From the NCBI GenBank assembly GCA_030372945.1, contig JAUCQD010000173.1:1-38589 (forward strand): DNA of 38,589 nt, in the 5' to 3' direction. The stretch is from Methanothrix sp. Its GTDB lineage: Archaea > Halobacteriota > Methanosarcinia > Methanotrichales > Methanotrichaceae. The notes below the pieces were generated by a model that was given only the letters and a program-made list of their open reading frames with translations, was not told the origin of the DNA and did no database searches. Shown here piece by piece: positions 1-8,196 of the stretch (the stretch's first letter is position 1; each line of letters opens with the position of its first letter). A program made the translations under genes and the position numbers.

Positions 1-110
1 CGCCAGGCGGATCGACTGCATTGATCACATCCCTGAAGCAGGCAAGAGGATTGGCCTTCCCTGTCAAGATCGGATGCGAAGGCGTGAGGCTGGAGAGCGA
101 TTTGGGATGA
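1..110 (+). CDS. mvk: Mevalonate kinase, C-terminal end only (partial)
   Basis: The frame beginning at base 3 is open from the window edge to a TGA at 108-110. It ends with residues AFPVKIGCEGVRLE followed by SDLG, which resembles the last beta strand of GHMP-family mevalonate kinases. Mevalonate kinase phosphorylates mevalonate using ATP in the archaeal isoprenoid pathway. Its stop overlaps the next start as ATGA (107-110), and the next gene is isopentenyl phosphate kinase, the usual neighbour in methanogens. Only about 35 residues are visible, so the assignment rests on that C-terminal motif and on context. The catalytic part lies outside the window. Confidence 0.72.
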   Translation, partial: PGGSTALITSLKQARGLAFPVKIGCEGVRLESDLG

Positions 111-856
111 AGGTTCTGAAGATCGGCGGAAGTATTTTGACTGACAAAAAAACGATCGGCGCCGCTCGTCTGAGGGAGATTCAGCGCATTGCCGAGGAGA
201 TCGCTGCCCATCCGGAGGATCTGGTGCTGGTCCACGGCGCAGGGTCTTTTGGACATATCCCGGCAAGGAGATATGGACTGCCTGAGAGCTTCAACCCAGA
301 GGGGCTCAGGGCGACTCATAGCTCAGTGGTCAGGCTTAACGAACTTGTCATAGATGCTCTATGCAAAGCAGGCGTCTTCGCGATGCCGGTCCATCCATTC
401 TCCTGCGTCCTCCTAAGAGACGGCAGGATAGACAGCTTTGCCTTGAAGCCCATCGAGGAGATGGTCCGCGACGGACTGCTCCCGGTTTTGCACGGCGACG
501 TGGCCATGGATGCTACCCGCAAAGCGGGAATCGTCTCCGGAGATCAGATTGTGACCTACGTTGCCAGGGCCCTGCAGGCGGAGATCGTGGCCGTGGGATG
601 CAACGTTGATGGAGTTCTCTTCTCAGGAGAGCCGCTGAGGGAGCTGACCCGGAAGGATCTGCCATCAATTGAGAGGGCCCTTGGAGGGAGCGCGGGGGTC
701 GATGTGACCGGCGGCATGCGTGGAAAACTGCTGGAGATGCTGGACCTTGCCGATGCGGGAATAATGTCAGTGATCTTCAACGCAGGCACTGAAGGCAACG
801 TTCTGAGGGCACTGCGTGGCGAGCCAGTTGGCACAAGGGTGCGGAGGTCGAATTGA
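107..856 (+). CDS. ipk: Isopentenyl phosphate kinase (IPK)
   Basis: A 249-residue amino-acid-kinase-fold enzyme that phosphorylates isopentenyl phosphate to isopentenyl diphosphate with ATP, the last kinase step of the archaeal modified mevalonate pathway. The N-terminus carries the nucleotide-binding motif LKIGGSILTDK. HGAGSFGH follows at about residues 43-50 and contains the His that in the family contacts the substrate phosphate. SGDQIVTYVA and the VDVTGGMRGK segment near the C-terminus are also family-typical. I chose ATG 107 over the upstream ATG 74 because it forms an ATGA overlap with the mevalonate kinase stop and places the first beta strand at the N-terminus. The stop overlaps the next gene's TTG start. 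Length is normal for the family. Confidence 0.93.
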   Translation: MKVLKIGGSILTDKKTIGAARLREIQRIAEEIAAHPEDLVLVHGAGSFGHIPARRYGLPESFNPEGLRATHSSVVRLNELVIDALCKAGVFAMPVHPFSCVLLRDGRIDSFALKPIEEMVRDGLLPVLHGDVAMDATRKAGIVSGDQIVTYVARALQAEIVAVGCNVDGVLFSGEPLRELTRKDLPSIERALGGSAGVDVTGGMRGKLLEMLDLADAGIMSVIFNAGTEGNVLRALRGEPVGTRVRRSN

Positions 857-1941
857 CGACGTCCAGCCGCAAGCTCGATCACATCAGGATCTGCCTGGAG
901 AAGCCCATAGATGCGCAGATCAGGCCGTTTGACGACCTGATGCTGGTTCATAAGGCCCTCCCCGAGATCGATGAGGCTGAGATTGATACCAGTTGTAGTT
1001 TCCTGGGGATCGGACTCAGCGCCCCGATCATCATCAGCGCCATGACTGGGGGCCATCCAGATGTGTTGGAGATCAACGTTCGACTGGCCAAGGCTGCTGA
1101 AGAAGTCGGCGTGGCCCTCGGTGTTGGATCTCAGAGGGCTGCCATTGAGGATAACAGTCTGGAATGCACCTTCTCAGCAGCCAGAGATGCTGCCCCCGAT
1201 ATTCCTATCATCGGCAATATAGGAGCTGTGCAGTTGAAGAGGTCGGGTCCGGAGATCATACCAAGGCTGGCAGAGATGATTGATGCTGATGCGATAGCAG
1301 TTCATCTGAACTTCCTGCAGGAGAGCATCCAGCCGGAGGGCGATAAAGATGCATCAGGTGTCTTGGATGCCATAAAGGCTGCAGCATCTGGCCCAATGCC
1401 AATAATCGTGAAGGAGACAGGTTCTGGCATATCTCGGGAAGTAGCCTTGGATCTTGTCGGGGCAGGCGTCAAGATCATCGACGTCTCAGGCGTGGGTGGC
1501 ATGAGCTGGGCTGGAGTTGAAGCTTATCGTGCAGCTGAGGTCGGGGACTATGAGCTGGAACAGATGGGAAGGCTGCTGTGGGGCTGGGGAATTCCAACGC
1601 CCGTGAGCATAATCGAGTGCATCGCATCAGGTGCAGAGACGATCGCCTCAGGTGGAGTTCGAAGCGGCCTGGATGTGGCCAGGGGCCTGGCTCTGGGCGC
1701 GAGCATGGCTGGAACTGCCCTCCCAATGCTTGCGCCTGCAACGAAGGATTCACAGTCGGTAGTGAGATCGATAAACGCCTATATCAGGGCATTGAGGATT
1801 TCGATGTTTCTCACCGGCTGCAAAGATATCTCGAGGCTTCGCAGCGTGCCTCTCGTGGTCTTAGGAAGGACCAGGGAATGGCTGGAGGCGCGAGGCTACG
1901 ATACGAGAAAATTTTCTGTTTACAGAGAGTTGGCAAGATGA
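853..1941 (+). CDS. fni: Type 2 isopentenyl-diphosphate delta-isomerase (FMN-dependent)
   Basis: A 362-residue TIM-barrel flavoenzyme interconverting isopentenyl and dimethylallyl diphosphate. The N-terminal RKLDHIRICLEK, the MTGGH loop, VGSQRAAIE, the HLNFLQESIQPEGD segment (with the Q-E pair of the active site), KETGSGIS and the phosphate-binding SGGVRSG are all hallmarks of the type 2 family. The start is a TTG at 853 that overlaps the IPK stop as TTGA. A GGAGG at 842-846 sits at suitable distance, and no ATG lies ahead of the conserved N-terminus. Its own stop overlaps the RNase J start as ATGA (1938-1941), so translation is probably coupled along the operon. Confidence 0.95.
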   Translation: MTTSSRKLDHIRICLEKPIDAQIRPFDDLMLVHKALPEIDEAEIDTSCSFLGIGLSAPIIISAMTGGHPDVLEINVRLAKAAEEVGVALGVGSQRAAIEDNSLECTFSAARDAAPDIPIIGNIGAVQLKRSGPEIIPRLAEMIDADAIAVHLNFLQESIQPEGDKDASGVLDAIKAAASGPMPIIVKETGSGISREVALDLVGAGVKIIDVSGVGGMSWAGVEAYRAAEVGDYELEQMGRLLWGWGIPTPVSIIECIASGAETIASGGVRSGLDVARGLALGASMAGTALPMLAPATKDSQSVVRSINAYIRALRISMFLTGCKDISRLRSVPLVVLGRTREWLEARGYDTRKFSVYRELAR

Positions 1942-3275
1942 AGGATATTGCAATCATCGCTGTCGGCGGTTATAATGAAATAGGCCGCAACATGACGGCG
2001 ATCAGGATAGGAAAGGATATTGTCGTAATGGATATGGGCATTCGGTTGGATAGGGTGCAGATTCACGAAGATACTGATGTGGAGTCTTTGCATGCCTCTG
2101 ATCTGATCGCAATGGGCGCCATTCCCGATGACAGCATCATGGAAAGCATCGACGGAAAGGTCAAGGCAATTGCCTGTACGCATGGTCATCTCGATCACAT
2201 TGGGGCCATCTCCAAGCTTGCCCATAAGTACCATGCCCCAATTATTGCGACGCCATTTACCGCTGATCTAATAAATCAAGAGATCAAATCCGAGAAAATC
2301 TTCGGCGTGAACAATCCAGTGAAGATCATAAACGCCGGAGAGCGTTATCAGGTAACTGAGGACATCGAGCTGGAGTTCATCCGCGTGCAGCATAGCATTG
2401 TGGATTGCGTCTTCGCTGCAATTCACACTCACAAAGGCACGATACTTTACGCTAACGACTACAAGATTGACCGCAGCCCGACGCTGGGCGAGCCGCCAGA
2501 CTTCTCCAGGCTCAGAGCGCTGGGAAAGGAGGGCGTGCTTGCACTGATCACCGAGACCACAAATGCATCGGTCTCTGGGAAGACCCCTTCAGAGAAGATC
2601 GCCAAAGACCTGGTGTGGGATGTGCTCATAGGCACTGAAGAGTCGAAGTCAGGCGTCATGGTCACGACCTTCTCCTCTCACATTGCTCGGATCAGGGCTA
2701 TCATTGAGGCCGCCCATAAGATGGGCAGAAAGCCTGTGCTTTTGGGCAGGTCGATGGAGAAGTACTGGGGCACTGCCGTGAGGACGGGCTACGCAGGGCA
2801 GGGCGAGGTGACTGTCTTCGGGAGGAGGAAGTCTGTGGACAAAGCCCTGAAGAGGATAATGAACGAGGGCAAGGACAAGTACCTTCCAATCATGACAGGC
2901 CATCAGGGCGAGCCTGGAGCCATCCTGAGCCGTGTGGCTGGAGGCGAGACTGACTACCAGGTTGAATCAGGAGATAAGGTCATCTTCTCTGCAGGGATTA
3001 TTCCCCAACCTCTCAATGAGTCCAACCGCCACACCGTAGTGACCAAGCTGAAGATGCGAGGCGGAAGGATTTATGATAACGTTCATGTCTCAGGACATGC
3101 CTGTAGGGAGGACCACTGGGAGCTTTTGAGGATGATAAACCCCGAGCACGTGATTCCCAGCCACGGAAACCTTGTCACTCATGGCAGCTACCTCATGATG
3201 GCAGAGGAGACTGGATATTCTTTGGGCTCCAATATCCATCTTGTGAGGAATGGCCAAGAGCTTCTGATCGATTGA
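1938..3275 (+). CDS. rnj: Archaeal RNase J-type metallo-beta-lactamase ribonuclease
   Basis: A 445-residue beta-CASP metallo-beta-lactamase nuclease. The N-terminus AVGGYNEIGRNM is typical of RNase J. The zinc-binding THGHLDH (HxHxDH) lies at about residues 80-85, and the C-terminal VSGHACREDH and IPSHGN segments supply the later metal and beta-CASP motifs. Characterised archaeal RNase J proteins are 5'-3' exoribonucleases acting on 5'-monophosphate RNA. The open frame runs upstream to 1578, but ATG 1938 overlaps the isomerase stop as ATGA and matches the family start, so the upstream extension is spurious. Its position inside an isoprenoid operon appears to be a recurrent arrangement in Methanosarcinales; the functional reason is not evident. 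Confidence 0.93.
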   Translation: MKDIAIIAVGGYNEIGRNMTAIRIGKDIVVMDMGIRLDRVQIHEDTDVESLHASDLIAMGAIPDDSIMESIDGKVKAIACTHGHLDHIGAISKLAHKYHAPIIATPFTADLINQEIKSEKIFGVNNPVKIINAGERYQVTEDIELEFIRVQHSIVDCVFAAIHTHKGTILYANDYKIDRSPTLGEPPDFSRLRALGKEGVLALITETTNASVSGKTPSEKIAKDLVWDVLIGTEESKSGVMVTTFSSHIARIRAIIEAAHKMGRKPVLLGRSMEKYWGTAVRTGYAGQGEVTVFGRRKSVDKALKRIMNEGKDKYLPIMTGHQGEPGAILSRVAGGETDYQVESGDKVIFSAGIIPQPLNESNRHTVVTKLKMRGGRIYDNVHVSGHACREDHWELLRMINPEHVIPSHGNLVTHGSYLMMAEETGYSLGSNIHLVRNGQELLID

Positions 3276-3294
3276 GATGGTGATGGTGAGACTG

Positions 3295-4257
3295 ATGATG
3301 GACAAAGAGCTAGAAAGGCGCGCAGCCCTGGTGTCGCGTGCCATTGAGCATTTTTTGCCGGTGGTGCATCCTCGCGGCCTGTACGAAGCCGGGCGGCACC
3401 TTGTGGACTCTGGCGGGAAGAGGTTGCGACCATCAATGTTGCTCCTGGCGGCCGAGGCAGTAGGTGGAGATGCTGCGACCCTGGCTCCTGCCGCAGTCTC
3501 AATTGAGTTGATCCACAACTTCACCCTCATCCATGATGACATCATGGACAATGCCGATGTGCGACGCGGTCGTGCAGCAGTTCACAAGCTCTGGGGTGTG
3601 TCCGGGGCCATTCTTGCCGGAGACACCCTCTACTCCAAGGCCTTTCAGGCTCTGGGAATGACTCCTGCAAGGCCAGAGCTGATCCTCGGGGCCATGAATG
3701 TGCTCTCCAGAACATGCACAGCCATCTGCGAGGGCCAGTGGCTGGACATAGAGTTCGAGAAGAGACAGAGCGTCTCTGAGGATGAGTACATGGAGATGAT
3801 CGAGAAGAAGACGGGCGTGCTGTACGGCGCGTCCGCCAGCATGGGTGCACTTCTTGCAGGGGGCTCGGACAGGGTCGTGAAGGGGCTCGAAGAGTTTGGC
3901 AGGCTCACAGGCATGGGCTTCCAGCTTCAGGACGATGTCTTGGATCTGACGGCTCCTGAGAGCGTCCTTGGAAAACGGCGGGGCGGAGATCTCGTCGAAG
4001 GAAAGAAGACACTGATCATGATCCATGCCATGTCCAAAGGGGTCGATGTGGATGTGTTTGGTCGTAAAGATGCCACTTCCGAGCAGATTGAGAGGGCCAT
4101 CACAGTACTTGAGAGGAGCGGATCCATAGAATATGCCAGATCTAGGGCTTGGGATATGGTAGAGGCCGGCAAGAAGGCCCTGGATGTGCTCCCCGATTCA
4201 CCTGCGAAGGTTATGCTGCATGACTTAGCCGATTATATGATCCGGAGAAGGTATTAA
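3295..4257 (+). CDS. idsA: Geranylgeranyl (short-chain) diphosphate synthase
   Basis: A trans-prenyltransferase of about 320 residues that condenses isopentenyl diphosphate with allylic diphosphates, supplying C20 chains for archaeal ether lipids. SGGKRLRPS is followed by the first aspartate-rich motif in HDDIMDNAD and the second in QLQDDVLDL, which bind Mg-diphosphate. The start is ambiguous: ATG codons occur at 3277, 3283, 3295 and 3298. I favour 3295 (MMDKELERR) because a GGTGAG at 3286-3291 precedes it and the family begins close to the first helix. Starting at 3277 would add six residues. The gene follows RNase J by a short gap and closes the recognisable isoprenoid operon. Confidence 0.93.
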   Translation: MMDKELERRAALVSRAIEHFLPVVHPRGLYEAGRHLVDSGGKRLRPSMLLLAAEAVGGDAATLAPAAVSIELIHNFTLIHDDIMDNADVRRGRAAVHKLWGVSGAILAGDTLYSKAFQALGMTPARPELILGAMNVLSRTCTAICEGQWLDIEFEKRQSVSEDEYMEMIEKKTGVLYGASASMGALLAGGSDRVVKGLEEFGRLTGMGFQLQDDVLDLTAPESVLGKRRGGDLVEGKKTLIMIHAMSKGVDVDVFGRKDATSEQIERAITVLERSGSIEYARSRAWDMVEAGKKALDVLPDSPAKVMLHDLADYMIRRRY

Positions 4258-4291
4258 GGAAGAAGGTTCAATAAGCAGGTGGGGTATCAAT

Positions 4292-5500
4292 ATGGAACGC
4301 TTTGCAGTTGCATTGTTGTTATTGCTCTGTATGCCCTCTGCGGCGTTAGCATCGGATTTTGTTGAGGCAACCACGGCAATAACTCTGAGCGTAGACTCGG
4401 TCACAATCTATCCTGACGGCCTGATGGTAGCTAAATGCAAGGGAGTACTGGATACAACAGCAGGCGAGCACAAGTTCGTGGTCAACGTCCCAGATTCTGC
4501 GGATATTAGCTCTGTGCTCCTGACGGTGAGCAACGCAACCGTGGAGAGGGTGGTTTATGATGCAAATCCCGTCTACACATTGAATGTATCTGCATCTGGG
4601 CCCCAGGACTTTGCTCTGAGCTATTTGATGTACGATGCAGGTTTTTGGGAGCCCAGATACGATATGCACCTCACAGACGATTCAGTTCTGCTGAACGCAA
4701 ATGCCCTCGTTCGAAATCGCGGGGGAGATGATCTTAAGAGCGTGCGACTCAAGCTGGTTGCAGGCCTGCCCATATCAGTGAAGCCTGTCTATGCCAGGGC
4801 TGCGCAGAAATACGCAGCTGAAGCGGCTCCAGTGGAAGCTTTGAGTGCAGCGCCCACTCCCTCTGCATCTGGAGAGCTGGAGACATTCTACATCTTTGAG
4901 CTCGCTGGCCGCAAGGACCTGGCCCAGGAGAAGGATATCAGCTTCCCGCTCTTTTCCCAAGACGTGCCCCTCGTGAGGATTTACACATGGAATGCCTACG
5001 AGAAGGATGACGGGCCTGTTGAGGAGGAGATCAAGGCAAACAATACAATGCAAAATCCCTGGCCATCTGGAAGGGCAATGCTCTATCGTAGTGATGAATA
5101 CGTCTCTACCATTGATATGCCTTACACCCCCTCTGGGACCAACGCCTCCATCTCCATCGGCCCCTCAGCGGACCTGAAGGTCTCAAGGAGGCTGAAGGAC
5201 TACAACATCACTGAGAGGATCATTGCTGCAAATACCAGCGCAAAGAACCACACAGTGAAAGAGACCACACAGACCTGGACGTATCACCTGAAGGTCGAGA
5301 GCAATCTGGACCGTGCCTCAACCTTGGAGGTAACAGACAGCCTGCCCCAGGAGGCAGAGATGATAGATGTCACGCCAAAACCGACGGAGAGCACTGCCAC
5401 CAGCCTCAAGTGGAGGCTGCAGCTGATGCCGCGGCAGAAGACATCTATCGATTACAGCTATAAATTGCTCACGACGGAAAGCCTGCAGACAGAAAATTAG
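4292..5500 (+). CDS. Secreted DUF4139-like protein
   Basis: A 402-residue exported protein of unknown function. A signal peptide spans about residues 1-20, ending ALA-SD. A beta-rich region follows with the segment AGFWEPRYDMHL near 116-127, which resembles the core of the DUF4139 domain (a bacterial and archaeal beta-sandwich domain of unknown role). No C-terminal membrane anchor is visible, so it is probably released or held by other envelope proteins. Several N-x-S/T sites suggest glycosylation. The start has a strong AGGTGGGG at 4277-4284. It begins 34 bases after the prenyltransferase and could be read through from that operon. The DUF call is from memory of the family motif and is moderately secure. 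Confidence 0.72.
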   Translation: MERFAVALLLLLCMPSAALASDFVEATTAITLSVDSVTIYPDGLMVAKCKGVLDTTAGEHKFVVNVPDSADISSVLLTVSNATVERVVYDANPVYTLNVSASGPQDFALSYLMYDAGFWEPRYDMHLTDDSVLLNANALVRNRGGDDLKSVRLKLVAGLPISVKPVYARAAQKYAAEAAPVEALSAAPTPSASGELETFYIFELAGRKDLAQEKDISFPLFSQDVPLVRIYTWNAYEKDDGPVEEEIKANNTMQNPWPSGRAMLYRSDEYVSTIDMPYTPSGTNASISIGPSADLKVSRRLKDYNITERIIAANTSAKNHTVKETTQTWTYHLKVESNLDRASTLEVTDSLPQEAEMIDVTPKPTESTATSLKWRLQLMPRQKTSIDYSYKLLTTESLQTEN

Positions 5501-5521
5501 AGCGGAAGGGCTCCTTTCGCT
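5501..5521. terminator. Hairpin directly after the DUF4139 gene
   Basis: AGCGGAAGG (5501-5509) and CCTTTCGCT (5513-5521) form a nine-pair stem with one G-U pair and a GCT loop. It starts on the base after the stop codon, inside a 99-bp gap between convergent genes. It probably protects or defines a transcript 3' end. Archaeal termination depends more on T-runs than on hairpins, and no T-run follows, so the role is inferred. Confidence 0.4.
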
Positions 5522-5534
5522 CGACCAATTTGGT

Positions 5535-5567
5535 ATGAAAATGGTTCTCGCAAAGATCCATTTTCAT
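5535..5567. terminator. Second hairpin in the convergent gap
   Basis: ATGAAAATGG (5535-5544) and CCATTTTCAT (5558-5567) are a perfect ten-base inverted repeat with a 13-base loop. Together with the preceding hairpin it fills the gap between the two convergent secreted-protein genes, consistent with 3'-end structure serving both strands. Confidence 0.4.
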
Positions 5568-5599
5568 CCACATGGGTGACCTTGGGTCATGAGGGTTTT

Positions 5600-6412
5600 T
5601 CAATAGATCCTGAGCGTGTAGGCGGTGTTCTTCTTGAAATCCTTGGTATGCTCTTTTTTATTGACGATGTTCCCCTGCCCGTCCCTCTGAGATATTGTTA
5701 TTGTATGCGTCCCATCAGCGCTCAGGAGGAGAGCTGCGTTTCCGTCCAGAGCGCCATCGGCAGCATCGCTGCTGTAAAACACACCATCAACATAGACCTC
5801 ATAGCCCCTGATGCTCTCTGATAAGATACTCACCTTGGCCTTTCCTGGCGCAGCTGCCCTTACATCTACAGGCGAACTTGAGGGCAATTGTGGCCGAGGC
5901 AGGACATCGATGATCAGAGCATTGCTGGGCTGGTTTTTAAAAGCCATTATCATGAACATTCTGCCTGAGTCCGCCACAGTAAGCTTTAGAAGATTGTACC
6001 CTCTTGGGAATTTCAGGCTAAAGTGGCTTATGCTGCTTTTAAAATAGGATATCAGGTAGATATCAGAATAGCCACTGTAGGGCGTGTAGGCGATCAGGTC
6101 CACGACATCTCCAGATGCGACCTGTTTGTACTGGCACCATGCGCCTTCATCCAAAATCCACAGCTCACATGCGCCCTGAGGTGCGATATGGTCGGAGTAG
6201 TTCATCTCTGCATCGCCCAGGCGGATGGTCGAAGGCTCGTTTCCAGTTATGTTGAATGCCACTGGAGGCGAGAGCGTTGGGATCGTCTGCTCCTCTGTTG
6301 CATTTTCAGTGACGTTCCATGGCTCCTCTGTCCAGCTCTGCGTTCCAGCAGGCATCGCTTGCCCAGATGCAGCCAAGAGAATGACCAAGAAGAGAAGCAA
6401 GAGATGATTCAT
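5600..6412 (-). CDS. Secreted protein with PEGA-like C-terminal domain
   Basis: A 270-residue exported protein that I do not recognise as a named family. The signal peptide covers about residues 1-19 (MNHLLLLFLVILLAASGQA). A Thr/Asn-rich glycosylatable stretch follows, then a beta-rich middle. The C-terminal part, about 190-270, has the VYVDGVFY...GTHTITISQRDG layout of PEGA-type surface domains. There is no C-terminal membrane anchor. The start ATG at 6412 has an AGAGG upstream. It lies 18 bases after argS on the same strand, so it is probably co-transcribed with argS despite the unrelated role. The PEGA comparison is by pattern only. Confidence 0.68.
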   Translation of the reverse strand: MNHLLLLFLVILLAASGQAMPAGTQSWTEEPWNVTENATEEQTIPTLSPPVAFNITGNEPSTIRLGDAEMNYSDHIAPQGACELWILDEGAWCQYKQVASGDVVDLIAYTPYSGYSDIYLISYFKSSISHFSLKFPRGYNLLKLTVADSGRMFMIMAFKNQPSNALIIDVLPRPQLPSSSPVDVRAAAPGKAKVSILSESIRGYEVYVDGVFYSSDAADGALDGNAALLLSADGTHTITISQRDGQGNIVNKKEHTKDFKKNTAYTLRIY

Positions 6413-6430
6413 ACAAACCTCTTTTCTCCT

Positions 6431-8113
6431 TCACATTGTTTCAAGGGCGGCTATGCCCAGGGTCTCCAGAGTTGCACGCAGCGCATTTCGTGCGGCTCCA
6501 ACCAGAGCCAGTCTCGCGTCCTTCAAATCCGAAGGCGCGTCCAGCACAGGGCTGTATCGGTAAAAGAGGTTGAAGCTCTCAGCCAGCTCCCTGGCATAGG
6601 TGGCCAGGTGATGCGGCTTCAGCTCCCGCGCGGCACTGTCGATGACCAGATCGAAGTGAGAGATCTTCTTGATAAGAGCGACCTCATTTTCATCCAATAG
6701 AAGCTCTGCATTGAATTGCCTATCTGCACTCTCTTTTCGAAGGATGCTGCAGGCACGGGCATGTGAATACTGGATGAAGGGGGCAGAGAGCTTTTCGAAG
6801 TCCAGCGCCTGTCTCCAGTCGAACATGGTGGCTTTGTCCGCAGATACCTTGACCACGTCGAAGCGTATTGCCCCTGCCGCTACCTTCATTGCCACATCTC
6901 TTCTGAAATCCTCGCTCTCCTCGGGCCTGCGCAGGCTCACCTCCTCGAAGGCCCGGCGTTCCACCTCATCTATGAGCTCATCTGCAGATATGAACTTGCC
7001 CTTGCGAGTGCTCATGGAGCCTGTGGGCAAAGAGACGAACTCGAATATGACCACCTCCGGCTCGCGGATCCCGAGCAGGCGCAGGGCAGTGCACAATTGT
7101 CCGGATACCAGCTTGTGGTCGGCTCCGAGAATATCCACTGAGCGATCGGAGTTCGCCGATTTCCAGCGGTGATAGGCGAGATCCCGTGTTATGTAAAGGG
7201 ACGTCCCATTGGCCCTCTTGAGAACCATCTTCTTCTCGAAGCCGTATCCTGAGAGGTCAAGCTGAAATGCACCATCCTCCCATTCAGTGTGGCCAGTCTT
7301 CTCCAGCAGCTCTATGATCTGGGCCACGTCTCCGCTGCGAACGAACTCCGACTCCCAGTGGTAGCTGTCGTGATGGATGTTCAAGCGGTGAAGAGTCTCC
7401 TCAATGCCACGAATTGCATAATTCACAGCGTTCTGAATCTTGGCCACTGTCTCAGGATCGCCCGCTTCGTAACGCTGGATGATCTGGTCAGCCTGGACTC
7501 TGATATCCGGGTTCTCTTCCATTGCCTTGTTGGCTGCGATGTAAACCTTTGCTATGGCATGGTCGGGCTTCGAGCCGTCCAGCTGAAAATGCTCGCAGCC
7601 CACAACAACCATTGCTTCCTGGCGTCCCATGTCGTTCACGTAATACTGGGCATCGACTGTGCAGCCAGCCCTGCGCAATATCCTGACTAGTGTGTCGCCG
7701 ATGACGGAATTCCTGATGTGGCCCACATGCAGCGGCCCGTCGGGATTGGCTGAGGTGTGCTCCACGATGACCTTATCGCTCATTTTGCCCGTCCAGCAGT
7801 TGTCGGAGAGTGCCTGATTTAAAACAGTTTTAAGGAACACTCGGTTCATGAAGAAGTTGAGGTATGGGCCTGCAAGCTCCACTCTGTCGACGTATCTGTA
7901 TTCCGTTGGAACCGCCTGGTGGATCTCTTTGGCTATCTGAACTGGGCTCCTTCTTTGGGCTGGAGCCAGCCGAAAGGCGACGGATGAAGCCAGGTCGGCG
8001 TGTGGACTGATCTCCAGGCCTAGATCATTTACTCCATCCTCTACCTTGAAACCGCAATGCTCAAGCGCGTCACGAATAAGCCCTTTGACCTCGCTCATGA
8101 AATCGAGAAACAT
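6431..8113 (-). CDS. argS: Arginyl-tRNA synthetase
   Basis: A 560-residue class I aminoacyl-tRNA synthetase charging tRNA-Arg. An N-terminal Add1-type domain (about 1-115) is followed by EHTSANPDGPLHVGHIRN, in which HVGH (about 129-132) is the HIGH motif. STRKGKF stands in place of KMSKS, as expected for archaeal ArgRS. The C-terminal part is the alpha-helical anticodon-binding domain ending near FNLFYRYSPVL. The chosen start, ATG 8113, has an AGGTG about six bases upstream; an internal ATG at 8098 is the alternative. An 83-bp gap separates it from purF upstream and contains a weak TATA-like stretch, so it may have its own promoter. Length is normal. Confidence 0.96.
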   Translation of the reverse strand: MFLDFMSEVKGLIRDALEHCGFKVEDGVNDLGLEISPHADLASSVAFRLAPAQRRSPVQIAKEIHQAVPTEYRYVDRVELAGPYLNFFMNRVFLKTVLNQALSDNCWTGKMSDKVIVEHTSANPDGPLHVGHIRNSVIGDTLVRILRRAGCTVDAQYYVNDMGRQEAMVVVGCEHFQLDGSKPDHAIAKVYIAANKAMEENPDIRVQADQIIQRYEAGDPETVAKIQNAVNYAIRGIEETLHRLNIHHDSYHWESEFVRSGDVAQIIELLEKTGHTEWEDGAFQLDLSGYGFEKKMVLKRANGTSLYITRDLAYHRWKSANSDRSVDILGADHKLVSGQLCTALRLLGIREPEVVIFEFVSLPTGSMSTRKGKFISADELIDEVERRAFEEVSLRRPEESEDFRRDVAMKVAAGAIRFDVVKVSADKATMFDWRQALDFEKLSAPFIQYSHARACSILRKESADRQFNAELLLDENEVALIKKISHFDLVIDSAARELKPHHLATYARELAESFNLFYRYSPVLDAPSDLKDARLALVGAARNALRATLETLGIAALETM

Positions 8114-8196
8114 GGGAACACCTGAAAGCTATTTCTTTGAAATGGATTTTTCGATATAAGGATTGCGTGATAGGCTGAGGCTCTGTGCCAATGGGA

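Noticed and set aside
1578-1937. N-terminal extension of the RNase J frame
   Set aside because: It lies entirely within the isomerase gene in another frame, and the family start at 1938 with ATGA overlap explains the data.
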